Source of the DNA: Rhodococcus sp. Z13
GTDB taxonomy: Bacteria; Actinomycetota; Actinomycetes; Mycobacteriales; Mycobacteriaceae
Assembly: GCF_025837095.1 (NCBI RefSeq)
Contig: NZ_CP107551.1
Coordinates: 3,404,668-3,468,667 of the forward strand
DNA: 64,000 nucleotides
Direction: 5' to 3'
The notes beneath the pieces are model-generated. The model was not told the DNA's origin. It worked only from the letters and a program-made list of their open reading frames with translations, and did not search any database. Both the position numbers and the translations under genes were made by a program. Shown piece by piece: positions 15,628-25,262 of this stretch. Each line of letters begins with the position of its first letter. Position 1 is the stretch's first letter.

Positions 15628-16788
15628 GTGCGCCGTCCACCGATCGCGATGTCCGCCCTTCCCCTCGCGTGCGCTGCCCTCGTGTTCGCCGCCTCCTGCG
15701 GCGACGGCGCGGACGAGTCCTCACCGTCCCCGACCGCTCCCACCGCCGAAGCCCTCGCCGACGACCTGCAGGCGGCGCTGGTCCGCGTCCAGGAGGAGGT
15801 CGGCTTCCCCGGTGTGGTGGCGCGGGTGGTCACCCCGGACCTCGAGTGGACCGGGGCCGCGGGCACGATCGGCGCCGACCGTTCCGAGGCTCCCGGCCCC
15901 GACGATCACACCCGGATCGGCAGCATCACGAAGACGATGACGGTCACCGCCCTGCTGCAGCTGGCGGAGGACGGGGCTCTGTCGCTGGACGATCCGATCG
16001 GCCGCTACGTACCGGGGCTGCCCAACGGGGACGTCGCCACGCTCCGGCAACTGGCGTCGATGGTCAGCGGCATCCCCAGCTACACCTTCGACGAGGAGTT
16101 CCAGCAGCGGCTGTTCGCCGATCCGGAGGCGTCGTGGACGCCGGACCAGCTCCTCGACTTCGTGCGCGGCGACGCACCGAACTTCGCACCCGGGGAGCGG
16201 TTCGAGTACTCCAACACCAACACCATCGCCCTCGGTCTCGTCGTCGAGCAGGTCTCCGGGCAGAGCCTCCACGACTACCTCCGGGCGAACGTCTTCGAGC
16301 CGCTCGGCATGGCCGACACCGTCCTGCCCACCGACGCGGCCATCGCCTCGCCGCACCTGTACGGGATCACCGAGCAGGGCCAGCCGGACGGGGAGACCGC
16401 CGACGCGACCGGCTGGAATCCGTCCTGGGGCTGGTCGGCCGGCGCGGTGATCTCCACGGTCGACGACCTCGAGTTGTGGGGCCGGGCCCTCGGGACCGGG
16501 GTGGGGGTGCTGTCCCCCGAGACGCAGGAGCTCCGCCTCGACTCGTTCCTGTTCGACGTGCCCGGTGCGACCGACACTCGCGCCTACGGCCTGGGGCTGG
16601 GCATCGAGGACGGCTGGCTCGGGCACACGGGCGAGCTCCCGGGTTACAACACCTACGTGGGCTATCTGCCGGAGCTGGAGGCCGTCGTGGTCGCCGCGGT
16701 GAACACCGACATCCCGACCGCCGTCGGGAAGGAACCGGTGAGTGTGGTGGCCGACGAGCTGAAGCGGCTCGTCGGTGAATCCTCCTGA
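15628..16788 (+). CDS. serine hydrolase lipoprotein, class C beta-lactamase/DD-peptidase fold
   Basis: Exported lipoprotein of 386 residues: RR-containing signal, lipobox AASC with Cys24, then a class C penicillin-recognising domain. Catalytic motifs are complete: S99-I-T-K102, the tyrosine motif YSN, and HTG in place of KTG near the C-terminus. Such proteins hydrolyse esters, amides or D-amino acid peptides at the cell surface; beta-lactam hydrolysis cannot be read from sequence. GTG 15628 is chosen for the ribosome site GGGAG upstream; ATG 15649 is an alternative but would drop the basic signal residues. It is a single-gene unit converging on tuf. Confidence 0.85.
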   Translation: MRRPPIAMSALPLACAALVFAASCGDGADESSPSPTAPTAEALADDLQAALVRVQEEVGFPGVVARVVTPDLEWTGAAGTIGADRSEAPGPDDHTRIGSITKTMTVTALLQLAEDGALSLDDPIGRYVPGLPNGDVATLRQLASMVSGIPSYTFDEEFQQRLFADPEASWTPDQLLDFVRGDAPNFAPGERFEYSNTNTIALGLVVEQVSGQSLHDYLRANVFEPLGMADTVLPTDAAIASPHLYGITEQGQPDGETADATGWNPSWGWSAGAVISTVDDLELWGRALGTGVGVLSPETQELRLDSFLFDVPGATDTRAYGLGLGIEDGWLGHTGELPGYNTYVGYLPELEAVVVAAVNTDIPTAVGKEPVSVVADELKRLVGESS

Positions 16789-16797
16789 AACGCCGAA

Positions 16798-16825
16798 CGG
16801 CGCCCACCCCGGAGGGTGGACGCCG
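16798..16825. terminator. shared terminator between serine hydrolase and tuf
   Basis: CGGCG-C-CCACCC, loop CGGA, GGGTGG-A-CGCCG folds into a 12-step stem with one mismatch. It lies 10 bases after the plus-strand stop and 24 bases after the tuf stop, so it can serve both strands. No U-run follows, as is common in high-GC actinobacteria. Confidence 0.75.
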
Positions 16826-16848
16826 CTCGAGCGTCAGTGAGGACTAGC

Positions 16849-18039
16849 TCACTTGATGATCTTCGTGACGCGACCGGCGCCGACGGTGCGGCCACCCTCG
16901 CGGATCGCGAAGCGGAGGCCCTCGTCCATGGCGACCGGCTGGATCAGCTTGACGGACATCTCGGTGTTGTCACCGGGCATGACCATCTCGGTGCCCTCGG
17001 GGAGGGTAACAACGCCCGTCACGTCCGTGGTACGGAAGTAGAACTGCGGACGGTAGTTGTTGAAGAACGGCGTGTGGCGGCCGCCCTCCTCCTTGTTGAG
17101 GATGTAGGCCTGGCCCTCGAACTCCGTGTGCGGAGTCGTGGTGCCCGGCTTGACGACGACCTGGCCGCGCTCGACGTCCTCGCGCTTGATGCCGCGGACG
17201 AGGAGACCGACGTTGTCGCCGGCCTGGCCCTGGTCAAGCAGCTTGCGGAACATCTCGATGCCGGTGACCGTGGTCTTGGTCGACTCGGGGCGGATGCCGA
17301 CGATCTCGACCTCTTCGTTGACGTTGATCACGCCGCGCTCGATACGGCCGGTGACGACGGTGCCGCGACCCGTGATGGTGAAGACGTCCTCGACGGGCAT
17401 GAGGAACGGCTTGTCGGTCTCACGGACCGGGTCCGGGATGGACTCGTCGACGGCAGCCATCAGGTCCTCGATGGACTTGACCCACTTCGGGTCGCCCTCG
17501 AGAGCCTTCAGAGCCGAGATCGGAACGACCGGAGCGTTCTCGTCGAACTCCTGCGAGGCGAGGAGCTCACGCACCTCCATCTCGACGAGCTCGAGGATCT
17601 CCTCGTCGTCGACCATGTCGGCCTTGTTCAGGGCGACGAGGATGTAGGGAACGCCGACCTGGCGGGCGAGCAGCACGTGCTCACGCGTCTGCGGCATCGG
17701 GCCGTCGGTGGCGGCCACGACCAGGATCGCGCCGTCCATCTGGGCGGCACCGGTGATCATGTTCTTGATGTAGTCGGCGTGACCCGGAGCGTCGACGTGC
17801 GCGTAGTGGCGCTTCTCCGTCTGGTACTCGACGTGGGAGATGTTGATCGTGATACCACGAGCCTTCTCCTCGGGAGCCTTGTCGATCTGGTCGAACGCGA
17901 AGCTCTCGTTGAGATCCGGGTACTTGTCGGCCAGCACCTTGGTGATCGCAGCCGTGGTGGTGGTCTTGCCATGGTCGACGTGACCGATGGTGCCGATGTT
18001 CACGTGCGGCTTGGTCCGCTCGAACTTCGCCTTCGCCAC
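16849..18039 (-). CDS. tuf: elongation factor Tu
   Basis: EF-Tu, 396 residues, delivers aminoacyl-tRNA to the ribosome as the GTP form. GTPase motifs are G1 GHVDHGKTT (19-27), G3 DAPGH and G4 NKAD; domains 2 and 3 are complete to the C-terminal GRVTKIIK. The start is GTG with AGGAGG eight bases upstream. It is the last gene of the str operon, 92 bases after fusA. That gap has no strong hairpin. A terminator follows at 16798-16825. Only one tuf is visible here. Confidence 0.99.
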   Translation of the reverse strand: MAKAKFERTKPHVNIGTIGHVDHGKTTTTAAITKVLADKYPDLNESFAFDQIDKAPEEKARGITINISHVEYQTEKRHYAHVDAPGHADYIKNMITGAAQMDGAILVVAATDGPMPQTREHVLLARQVGVPYILVALNKADMVDDEEILELVEMEVRELLASQEFDENAPVVPISALKALEGDPKWVKSIEDLMAAVDESIPDPVRETDKPFLMPVEDVFTITGRGTVVTGRIERGVINVNEEVEIVGIRPESTKTTVTGIEMFRKLLDQGQAGDNVGLLVRGIKREDVERGQVVVKPGTTTPHTEFEGQAYILNKEEGGRHTPFFNNYRPQFYFRTTDVTGVVTLPEGTEMVMPGDNTEMSVKLIQPVAMDEGLRFAIREGGRTVGAGRVTKIIK

Positions 18040-18131
18040 TGGAATGTCCTCCTGGACTGTTGTTGCTTGCTGTATGCAGCAGTGCGGTTTGTATTACTTG
18101 GTCGTGCAGGCGACCGGGAGCGTCTAGAAGA

Positions 18132-20234
18132 CTACTCGCCGGTGGCCTTGGCGATGATTTCCTTCGCGACGTTCGACGGAACCTCTGCGTAGGAATCGAA
18201 CACCATGGAGAAGTTCGCACGGCCCTGGGTCTTCGACCGCAGATCACCGATGTAGCCGAACATCTCCGAGAGCGGAACCAGCGCCTTCACGACACGGGCA
18301 CCACTGCGTTCCTCCATGGCCTGGATCTGGCCACGGCGGGAGTTCAGGTCGCCGATCACCTCACCCATGTAGTCCTCGGGCGTGGTGACCTCGACGGCCA
18401 TGAGCGGCTCGAGGATCACCGGGGCGGCCTTGCGGGCCGCTTCCTTCAGCGCCTGCGAGCCGGCGATCTTGAACGCCATTTCGGACGAGTCGACGTCGTG
18501 GTACGCACCGTCGAGCAGGGTGACCTTCAGGTTCACCAGCGGGTAGCCGGCGAGCACGCCGTACTGCATGGCGTCCTGGGCACCGGCGTCGACCGACGGG
18601 ATGTACTCGCGCGGGACGCGGCCACCGGTGACCTGGCTCTCGAACTCGTAGGTGGCACCGTCCTCGCCGACGAACGGCTCGAGGGCGATGACGACCTTCG
18701 CGAACTGGCCGGAACCACCGGTCTGCTTCTTGTGCGTGAACTCGAGCTTCTCGACCGGCTTGGTGATCGTCTCGCGGTACGCGACCTGCGGCTTGCCGAC
18801 GTTGGCCTCGACCTTGAACTCGCGCTTCATGCGGTCGACGAGGATGTCGAGGTGGAGCTCGCCCATGCCGCCGATGACGGTCTGGCCGGTCTCCTCGTCG
18901 AGCTCGACGGAGAAGGTCGGGTCCTCTTCGGCGAGCTTCTGGATGGCCGTCGACAGCTTCTCCTGGTCGGCCTTCGACTTCGGCTCGATGGAGACCTGGA
19001 TGACCGGGTCCGGGAAGGTCATGGACTCGAGGACGATCGGGGAGTCCTGCGCGCACAGGGTGTCGCCGGTCGTGGTGTCCTTCAGGCCGATCATCGCGTA
19101 GATGTGGCCGGCCACGGCCTCGTCGACCGGGTTCTCCTTGTTGGCGTGCATCTGGAACAGCTTGCCGACGCGTTCCTTCTTGCCCTTGGTCGAGTTGAGC
19201 ACCTGGGTGCCCGCGTCGATGCGGCCCGAGTACACGCGGACGAAGGTCAGCTTGCCGAAGAACGGGTGCGCAGCGATCTTGAAGGCGAGCGCGGAGAACG
19301 GCTCGTCCTTCGACGGCTTGCGGCGCATCTCCTCTTCCTCGTTACCGACCTGGTGGCCGATGACGTCGCCGATGTCCAGCGGGCTCGGGAGGTAGTCGAT
19401 GACCGCGTCGAGCATGGGCTGAACGCCCTTGTTCTTGAACGCGGAGCCGCAGAGCACCGGGTACAGCTCGGAGTTGACCGTCATCTTGCGGATGGCGGCC
19501 TTGATCTCGGCGACGGTGAGCTCCTCGCCGCCGAAGTACTTCTCCATGAGCTCTTCGTCGGACTCGGCGACGGTCTCGAGCAGCTTCTCGCGGTACTCGG
19601 CGGCCTTGTCGGCAAGGTCGGCCGGGATCTCCTCGATCGTGGGCTCGGCACCGATCTCGGTGACGCCACGCCAGGTGATGGCCTTCATCTCGACGAGGTC
19701 GACGACACCGTCGAAGTTGTCCTCGGCACCGATCGGGAGCTGCAGGACCAGCGGCTTCGCACCGAGACGATCGATGATCGTCTGCACGGTGAAGTAGAAG
19801 TCCGCGCCCATCTTGTCCATCTTGTTGACGAAGCAGATGCGCGGAACGTTGTACTTGGCAGCCTGGCGCCAGACCTGCTCCGACTGGGGCTCGACGCCCT
19901 CCTTGCCGTCGAACACGGCGACCGCGCCGTCGAGAACGCGCAGCGACCGCTCGACCTCGACCGTGAAGTCGACGTGGCCGGGGGTGTCGATGATGTTGAT
20001 CTGGTTCTTGTTCCAGAAGCAGGTCACAGCAGCGGAGGTGATGGTGATACCACGCTCCTTCTCCTGCTCCATCCAGTCGGTGGTCGAGGCACCGTCGTGG
20101 GTCTCACCGATCTTGTAGTTGACACCGGTGTAGAAGAGGATGCGCTCGGTCGTGGTGGTCTTGCCGGCATCGATGTGCGCCATGATGCCGATGTTGCGGA
20201 CCTTGTTCAGGTCGGTCAGCACTTCCTGTGCCAC
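18132..20234 (-). CDS. fusA: elongation factor G
   Basis: EF-G, 700 residues, drives translocation and, with recycling factor, ribosome recycling. GTPase motifs AHIDAGKTT (19-27), DTPGH and NKMD are present, with the five-domain length typical of bacterial EF-G1. It follows rpsG after a 147-base gap holding two hairpins, and precedes tuf. Being next to tuf in the str operon identifies it as the housekeeping fusA rather than a fusA2-type paralogue. Confidence 0.99.
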   Translation of the reverse strand: MAQEVLTDLNKVRNIGIMAHIDAGKTTTTERILFYTGVNYKIGETHDGASTTDWMEQEKERGITITSAAVTCFWNKNQINIIDTPGHVDFTVEVERSLRVLDGAVAVFDGKEGVEPQSEQVWRQAAKYNVPRICFVNKMDKMGADFYFTVQTIIDRLGAKPLVLQLPIGAEDNFDGVVDLVEMKAITWRGVTEIGAEPTIEEIPADLADKAAEYREKLLETVAESDEELMEKYFGGEELTVAEIKAAIRKMTVNSELYPVLCGSAFKNKGVQPMLDAVIDYLPSPLDIGDVIGHQVGNEEEEMRRKPSKDEPFSALAFKIAAHPFFGKLTFVRVYSGRIDAGTQVLNSTKGKKERVGKLFQMHANKENPVDEAVAGHIYAMIGLKDTTTGDTLCAQDSPIVLESMTFPDPVIQVSIEPKSKADQEKLSTAIQKLAEEDPTFSVELDEETGQTVIGGMGELHLDILVDRMKREFKVEANVGKPQVAYRETITKPVEKLEFTHKKQTGGSGQFAKVVIALEPFVGEDGATYEFESQVTGGRVPREYIPSVDAGAQDAMQYGVLAGYPLVNLKVTLLDGAYHDVDSSEMAFKIAGSQALKEAARKAAPVILEPLMAVEVTTPEDYMGEVIGDLNSRRGQIQAMEERSGARVVKALVPLSEMFGYIGDLRSKTQGRANFSMVFDSYAEVPSNVAKEIIAKATGE

Positions 20235-20256
20235 AGGTAAACCCCGCTCGTAGCTC

Positions 20257-20375
20257 GTGTCGGTCCTTGGGTGCGGACCACATGTTCTTGTGTTGTCAGC
20301 CGGCCTTTACGGGACCGACACAGATGTGCGAGCAGCCGACCGGGAGGTCCGTGATGACGGCATCTCCCGGTCGGC
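20257..20375 (-). promoter_or_regulatory. RNA hairpins between rpsG and fusA
   Basis: Directly after the rpsG stop the transcript can pair GCCGACCGGGAG with CTCCCGGTCGGC (20335-20346 with 20364-20375, 12 bp perfect). A second long-range pair, GTGTCGGTCC with GGACCGACAC (20257-20266 with 20312-20321), could form a larger stem before fusA. This may be a partial terminator, an RNase site or a ribosomal-protein binding target that sets fusA-tuf level relative to rpsLG. Confidence 0.6.
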
Positions 20376-20381
20376 GACGAC

Positions 20382-20852
20382 TCACCAGCGGTAGTGCGCG
20401 AACGCCTTGTTGGCTTCGGCCATCTTGTGCGTGTCCTCGCGGCGCTTGACAGCGGCGCCGAGGCCGTTGCTCGCGTCGAGGAGCTCGTTGGCGAGCCGCT
20501 CGACCATGGTCTTCTCGCGACGCTGCCGCGCGAAGGTGACCAGCCAGCGCAGGGCCAGCGTGGTGGAGCGGCCGGGGCGGACCTCGACCGGCACCTGGTA
20601 GGTGGCACCACCGACGCGGCGGCTGCGGACCTCGAGGGCGGGCTTGACGTTGTCGAGCGCGCGCTTGAGGGTGACGACCGGATCGGTGCCGGTCTTCTCG
20701 CGAGCCTGCTCGAGCGCCTGGTAGACGATGCGCTCGGCGGTGGACTTCTTGCCGTCCAGCAGGACCTTGTTGACCAGCTGGGTGACCAGCGGGGATCCGT
20801 AGACCGGATCGGCAACAAGCGGACGCTTGGGAGCGGGACCCTTACGTGGCAT
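20382..20852 (-). CDS. rpsG: 30S ribosomal protein S7
   Basis: S7, 156 residues, organises the head of the 30S subunit by binding the 3' domain of 16S rRNA near the decoding exit. The N-terminus [10 protein letters not shown] and core [12 protein letters not shown] are typical of actinobacteria. Its ATG shares one base with the rpsL stop (TGATG), which indicates coupled translation. S7 is the translational repressor of the str operon in enterobacteria; whether it binds the hairpins after this gene is unknown. Confidence 0.99.
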   Translation of the reverse strand: MPRKGPAPKRPLVADPVYGSPLVTQLVNKVLLDGKKSTAERIVYQALEQAREKTGTDPVVTLKRALDNVKPALEVRSRRVGGATYQVPVEVRPGRSTTLALRWLVTFARQRREKTMVERLANELLDASNGLGAAVKRREDTHKMAEANKAFAHYRW

Positions 20853-21226
20853 CAGCCCTTCTCCTTCTTCGCTCCGTAGCGGCTGCGAGCCTGCTTGCGG
20901 CCCTTGACACCCTGGGTGTCGAGGGAGCCGCGGATGATCTTGTAGCGCACACCGGGGAGGTCCTTCACACGACCGCCACGCACGAGCACCATCGAGTGCT
21001 CCTGGAGGTTGTGACCCTCACCCGGGATGTAGGCGGTGACCTCGACCTGAGAGGTCAGACGCACGCGCGCGACCTTCCGGAGAGCCGAGTTCGGCTTCTT
21101 CGGGGTGGTGGTGTACACGCGGGTGCACACGCCTCGACGCTGCGGGCTGCCCTTGAGGGCCGCGCTCTTGACCTTTGCGGTCTTGTCGCGGCGGCCCTTC
21201 CGGACCAGCTGATTGATGGTTGGCAT
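20852..21226 (-). CDS. rpsL: 30S ribosomal protein S12
   Basis: S12, 124 residues, lines the decoding centre and controls accuracy. Lys43 in TTTPKKPNS and Lys88 in GGRVKDLPG are wild type, so no ribosomal streptomycin-resistance change is present at these positions. It is the first gene of the str operon; its transcript begins well upstream, giving a leader of about 245 bases with two hairpins. The stop overlaps the rpsG start by one base. Confidence 0.99.
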   Translation of the reverse strand: MPTINQLVRKGRRDKTAKVKSAALKGSPQRRGVCTRVYTTTPKKPNSALRKVARVRLTSQVEVTAYIPGEGHNLQEHSMVLVRGGRVKDLPGVRYKIIRGSLDTQGVKGRKQARSRYGAKKEKG

Positions 21227-21478
21227 CTACCGGCTTTCTCGTTGTCTGGAGCTGCTCCTACGAGCAACATTGGCTGTTCTGAAATTAGGGATCCATCGGT
21301 TGGGGCAAGAAAGCAGCTGCCCCTCACTCGCCCCTCGTGTGCACACGAGGTCGGGTGTGTCGCGTACCCCCACACAGGCAGCCGGGAACTCGCACCTGCA
21401 GATTTCTACAGACCGCGCGCACGGCATTACCTCGCATAGGCACACAGACCGGCCCGGGCATGCCGGACACAGCCCACA
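21227..21478 (-). other. structured 5' leader of the str operon
   Basis: Non-coding leader between the promoter and rpsL. It contains a perfect 18-base palindrome CCTCGTG-TGCA-CACGAGG (21333-21350) and, nearer the gene, a hairpin GGGGCA-N10-TGCCCC (21302-21323). Another short stem, GCTC-N4-GAGC, lies about 20 bases before the rpsL ribosome site. No open frame of note is present. Attenuation or RNA stability control is possible. Confidence 0.55.
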
Positions 21479-21508
21479 ACAATACCCGGCGAGCGCGCGC
21501 GAGGTCAA
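21479..21508 (-). promoter_or_regulatory. str operon promoter
   Basis: On the minus strand -35 TTGACC (21508-21503) is separated by 18 bases from -10 TATTGT (21484-21479). Both are close to the housekeeping sigma consensus and they face rpsL. Predicted start of transcription is near 21472. Confidence 0.65.
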
Positions 21509-21548
21509 AGCGAGGAGCGTGCGCTCCCCCGTGGACCTCGACACACGG

Positions 21549-22091
21549 TCAGCTGCTGAGGTTCAGGGTGAGCCGGGCCAGCTCGGCGGCCGCCTCGCAG
21601 GGGTCGGGACCACCGGCGCCGTACTGCACCCACCAGCCGAAGATGCCGGTGGTGGAGGCCCCCGAGGTGACCCCGCACGAGAGCGGATCACCGGGCCGGC
21701 GCATCTGCAGCGCCCGGCGTCCCTCCACGCTGGTGTCCGCGACCTCGTAGCCGAGATGGTCGAGGGCGGCGCGCTCATGGTCGAGCGAGCCCGTCTCGAA
21801 CCAGTTGAAGGTGACCTTCACCACCCCGGCCGGTCCGTCACCGTCCCACCGGCAGATCGCCCCGAAGAACCCGCGGTAGACGTAGTCGGCCCCGACCGCC
21901 TCGGCGATCCGGTCGTCGGCGACCGCGTCGCACTCGGTGAGCAGCCGGGTGAACTCGGTGCCGGCGCCACCGCCGATCCCCTCCGGCATCGCGCGGCCCT
22001 CGATGGTGCGGGTGCACCCGGTGAGCAGCCCTCCCGCCGCGAGGGCGGCCGCGGCCAGCGCCCCCCACCGCCTCGCCCGTGCCGCGCTCAC
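21549..22091 (-). CDS. DUF3558 lipoprotein, second of pair
   Basis: Secreted lipoprotein of 180 residues with lipobox LTGC (Cys26). The mature part has the DUF3558 cysteine pattern: LLTECDAV, GAICRW, LSCGV and DPCEAA, which likely form two disulfides. The family is abundant in mycolate actinobacteria and has no known catalytic role. The GTG start overlaps the stop of the upstream paralogue (GTGA), so the two form a tandem pair, probably by duplication followed by strong divergence. It ends 41 bases before the -35 of the str promoter. Confidence 0.8.
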   Translation of the reverse strand: MSAARARRWGALAAAALAAGGLLTGCTRTIEGRAMPEGIGGGAGTEFTRLLTECDAVADDRIAEAVGADYVYRGFFGAICRWDGDGPAGVVKVTFNWFETGSLDHERAALDHLGYEVADTSVEGRRALQMRRPGDPLSCGVTSGASTTGIFGWWVQYGAGGPDPCEAAAELARLTLNLSS

Positions 22092-22648
22092 TTCTGCACC
22101 CTCTCGACGCTCGTGGCCGCGAGCTGCCGGGCCACGGTGCACGCGTCCGCCACCGGCGTGAAGCTCGAATAGGAGACCGACCAGTGGACGAAGTCCCCGC
22201 CGAAGTCCACCCCGATCTCGCACAGCGTGGTCAGACCGGACTCGTCCTGGTAGGAACCCATGAAACCGGGACGGCCCGCGATGTCGACGTCGACGGCGGG
22301 ACGGCCGATGAGATCGGAGCCGGCGCGTTCCCGTCCGATGGGGCTGCCCCGGTACCAGGAGAAGCTCACGCTCGGGCCCCCGACGAAGGTCTCCCACTCG
22401 CAGCCCACCGAGTTGCGGGTCACGACGGAGAACGACCCGAGACCGAAGGCCGCGGCGACCTCCTCGTCGGTCAGCGCGGCGCACTCGTCGAAGTTCGGGC
22501 CCGGCTCGGTCCGCGACGGAGTGGTGGGGGCTGTCGTCGACTCCTCGACGTCGGACCCTCCGCATGCCACGACGCCGAGACCGATCGCGGTCAGGAGCGT
22601 CATCGTGGCCGCGACCCGTCCCGTCCTCCCGATCTGCGCGACAGGCAT
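22088..22648 (-). CDS. DUF3558 lipoprotein, first of pair
   Basis: Secreted lipoprotein of 186 residues. The signal peptide ends at lipobox VVAC (Cys29), followed by a Thr/Pro-rich tether and the DUF3558 domain with cysteines in FDECAALTDEE, VGCEWE, TLCEIG and ADACTVARQ. The same four-cysteine spacing as in the downstream gene shows common origin. Cell-envelope location is confident; function is unknown. It lies 10 bases downstream of the TetR gene on the same strand and may be under that regulator. Confidence 0.82.
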   Translation of the reverse strand: MPVAQIGRTGRVAATMTLLTAIGLGVVACGGSDVEESTTAPTTPSRTEPGPNFDECAALTDEEVAAAFGLGSFSVVTRNSVGCEWETFVGGPSVSFSWYRGSPIGRERAGSDLIGRPAVDVDIAGRPGFMGSYQDESGLTTLCEIGVDFGGDFVHWSVSYSSFTPVADACTVARQLAATSVERVQK

Positions 22649-22658
22649 GGCCGAGACA

Positions 22659-23288
22659 CTACCGAGCCGGAAGGCCGGACGCGTGCCGACTCGGTGACTC
22701 CCCGAGCACCGAGTCGAGCTGCGCGGCCCAGTTCTTCACGATCTCGCGGCGGCGTGCCGAGTCGTCGGTCAGCAGGTCGGCCAGTCCCAGACCACGGGCG
22801 AGATCGAGAGTGGCCTGCACCATGCGGTGCACGACGGGATCGGTGTCGTCCGCGCCGAGCTGTTCGACGGCCACCGCGTGCGAGACCCGGCCGAACTTCT
22901 CCTCGAGCGGCACGAGCAGCTGCCGCAGCGCCGGGTCGGCCGCCGCAGCCGTCCATACCTGCAGGGCCGCGCGGAACAGGTCGCCGGTGCAGTGGTCGAC
23001 GATGCGCCCGACCACGGCCTCGGTGCGGGAGACGCCCGGCGGGACCTCGAAGACCTCGGTGCGCACACGTTCGATGCGGGTGTCGAACATGAACTCGAGT
23101 GCAGCGGTGATGAGGTCCTCCCGCGTCGGGAAATGATGCTGGGCCGCGCCGCGCGAGACACCGGCACGTTCGGCGACCACCCCGACCGTCGTCGCGGCCC
23201 AGCCCGATTCGGAGAGGCAGCCGATCGTCGCCTCGAGCAGGCGCCGGCGGGTCGCCCGGCTGCGGTCCTGCTTCGGTTCTCGCGGCAT
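22659..23288 (-). CDS. TetR-family regulator
   Basis: TetR repressor of 209 residues. The N-terminal helix-turn-helix is TTVGVVAERAGVSRGAAQHHFPTREDL (split here as TTVGVVAERAGVSRGAAQ and HHFPTRED, about 35-60). The ATG at 23288 has GAGGAGAGAAGG in front; longer in-frame starts lack this. The ligand domain is not assignable. It is divergent from another TetR gene across 139 bases and is followed after 10 bases by the DUF3558 pair, which could be its targets. Confidence 0.85.
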   Translation of the reverse strand: MPREPKQDRSRATRRRLLEATIGCLSESGWAATTVGVVAERAGVSRGAAQHHFPTREDLITAALEFMFDTRIERVRTEVFEVPPGVSRTEAVVGRIVDHCTGDLFRAALQVWTAAAADPALRQLLVPLEEKFGRVSHAVAVEQLGADDTDPVVHRMVQATLDLARGLGLADLLTDDSARRREIVKNWAAQLDSVLGESPSRHASGLPAR

Positions 23289-23427
23289 CCTTCTCTCCTC
23301 GTGCGGTGACCCGACCGGGTGTGCGGTCGCGGGGGCGTCGTCGGCGTGGCGCGCCCCTCGAGACCGTACGCGGCGCTCACGCTCCGTACACTCGTATCCC
23401 GTTCGGGGTGAAAGGGGCGTTACGACT

Positions 23428-24018
23428 GTGGCGACGATCGTCAAGCGCGAGGACTACTTCGACGCGGCATTGGAGATTCTCGCGACCAACGACCACGCCG
23501 GGCTCAAACAGGCGAGGCTGTGTGCTCATCTCGAGGTCACGACCGGGTCGTTCTACAACTATTTCGACAGCTGGGGCCAGTTCAAGGACGAGTTCCTCCA
23601 GCACTGGCTCGACCACCAGACCCTGCAACTCGCCGCGGCCGCCCGTCTGGAGGGCTCCCCGATCCGCCGCATGTGGATGCTCGTCGACTTCGCGTGCGGG
23701 CTCCCGCACTCCGCCGAGTCCGCGATCCGTGGCTGGGCCCACAGCGATCGCGCTGTGCACGAGGTGCAGATCCAGGTGGACGAGCAGCGCTACGCCGTCG
23801 TCGCCGAGGCGCTCACCGCCGTGCTCGGTGAGGGCGGGGAGGACGAGGCCGAGAGGCTGGCGCGGACCCTGCTGTACATCCTCGTCGGATACCAGCAGCG
23901 CCTGCCCCTCGACACCGCGGCGTCGCTGCGCTGGTCGCTCGAGCACCTGTTGCAGTCCCTGCTGGCCCGGGTCGGCGCCGAGACCGAACGTCCTTTCCCC
24001 GTCCCCACCGAACGGTAG
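23428..24018 (+). CDS. TetR-family regulator
   Basis: Regulator of 196 residues with a TetR-type helix-turn-helix, KQARLCAHLEVTTGSFYNYFDSW (key part TTGSFYNYF, about residues 38-46). The C-terminal domain is not related to the divergent neighbour by eye. The start is GTG 23428; the upstream 139 bases are shared with the other TetR gene and should contain both promoters. It converges on the acyl-CoA dehydrogenase gene with a seven-base gap, so it could regulate that operon, but the operator there is far from it. Ligand unknown. Confidence 0.82.
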   Translation: MATIVKREDYFDAALEILATNDHAGLKQARLCAHLEVTTGSFYNYFDSWGQFKDEFLQHWLDHQTLQLAAAARLEGSPIRRMWMLVDFACGLPHSAESAIRGWAHSDRAVHEVQIQVDEQRYAVVAEALTAVLGEGGEDEAERLARTLLYILVGYQQRLPLDTAASLRWSLEHLLQSLLARVGAETERPFPVPTER

Positions 24019-24025
24019 CGCCGGC

Positions 24026-25186
24026 CTAGTAGGACTTCGGCAGCCCCAGCGAGTGCTGGGCCACGAAGTTGAGGATCATCTCGCGGCTGACCGGCGCCAC
24101 ACGCGCGATGCGGGCGGCGCCGAGCATCGCCGCGAGCCCGGCCTCCTGGGTGAGGCCGCTGCCTCCGTGCGTCTGGATGGCCTGGTCGAGTGAGGCGATC
24201 GCGGCCTCCGCTGCGGAATACTTCGCCATGTTCGCGGCCTCGGCGGCACCGAAGTCGTCGCCGTTGTCGTAGAGCACCGCGGCCTTCTGCATCATGAGCC
24301 GCGCGAGTTCGACTTCGATCTTGCGCTGCGCCAGCGGGTGCGCGATGCCCTGGTGCGCACCGATCGGCTGCTTCCACACCGTGCGCTCCTTGGCGTAGCG
24401 GACGGCGGCATCGAGTGCGTACCGCCCCACGCCCACTGCCATCGCCGCACCCATGATGCGTTCGGGATTCAGACCCGCGAACAGCTGCATCAGTGCCGCA
24501 TCGGGTTCGCCGACGAGCGCATCGGCGGGCAGCCGGACGTCGTCGAAGAACAACGAGAACTGGTAGTCGGGCTCGATGATGTCCATCTGCATGCGCGTCC
24601 GCTCGAAGCCGGGGACGTCGGTGGGCACGATGAACAGCGCCGGGCGCAACTTGCCGGTCTTCGCATCCTCGGTGCGCGCGACGACGAGGACCGCGTCGGC
24701 CTGGTCGACGCCGGAGATGAAGACCTTGCTGCCCGACAGGATCCAGTCGTCGCCGTCGCGGCGCGCGACCGTGGTGATGTTGTGCGAGTTGGATCCGGCG
24801 TCGGCCTCGGTGATGCCGAACGCGATGATCCGTGAACCGTCCGCGAGGCCGGGCAGCCACTGCTGCTTCTGGTCGTCGGTGCCGTACTTGGCCAGGATGG
24901 TGCCGCAGATCGCGGACGACACCACGACGAGCAGCAGCCCGCATCCCTTGGCGGACATCTCCTCCTGGACGATGGCGAGTTCGTAGATGCCCGCTCCCCC
25001 GCCGCCGTATTCCTCCGGAAGGTTCACGCCGAGGAATCCGAGTTTCCCTGCCTCGGCCCACAGTTCGGAGAGCGGTTCGTGCCTACGGGCCTTGGGCAGG
25101 ACGTAGTCGACGTAGTTGTAGCGTTCGGCGAGGGCCGAGACGGCCTCGCGCAGCTGCTTGTGTTCGTCGGTCTCGATGAAGCTCAC
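24026..25186 (-). CDS. acyl-CoA dehydrogenase
   Basis: FAD-dependent acyl-CoA dehydrogenase of 386 residues that introduces the alpha-beta double bond in a CoA thioester. Flavin and substrate motifs FGITEADAGSNS (123-134) and THGGSGLTQEAG are present. The catalytic base of the medium-chain type is absent at its usual late position (the segment reads APVSREM), but E242 in GLNPERIMG sits where isovaleryl- and long-chain-type enzymes have theirs. GTG 25186 is the start, with GGAG seven bases before. It is the third gene of an operon, 76 bases after a second dehydrogenase. Branched or ring substrate is likely. Confidence 0.9.
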   Translation of the reverse strand: MSFIETDEHKQLREAVSALAERYNYVDYVLPKARRHEPLSELWAEAGKLGFLGVNLPEEYGGGGAGIYELAIVQEEMSAKGCGLLLVVVSSAICGTILAKYGTDDQKQQWLPGLADGSRIIAFGITEADAGSNSHNITTVARRDGDDWILSGSKVFISGVDQADAVLVVARTEDAKTGKLRPALFIVPTDVPGFERTRMQMDIIEPDYQFSLFFDDVRLPADALVGEPDAALMQLFAGLNPERIMGAAMAVGVGRYALDAAVRYAKERTVWKQPIGAHQGIAHPLAQRKIEVELARLMMQKAAVLYDNGDDFGAAEAANMAKYSAAEAAIASLDQAIQTHGGSGLTQEAGLAAMLGAARIARVAPVSREMILNFVAQHSLGLPKSY

Positions 25187-25262
25187 AGGTGTCTCCGGTG
25201 TTCGATTCGATGGGATCGGTCGATGGGTCGGGTGTGTGGGTCGGGTGGAGGGGGCCGTACGG

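Noticed and set aside
18060-20240. Plus-strand open frame of 726 codons across fusA
   Set aside because: Antisense shadow of EF-G; the real gene on the minus strand has all GTPase motifs.
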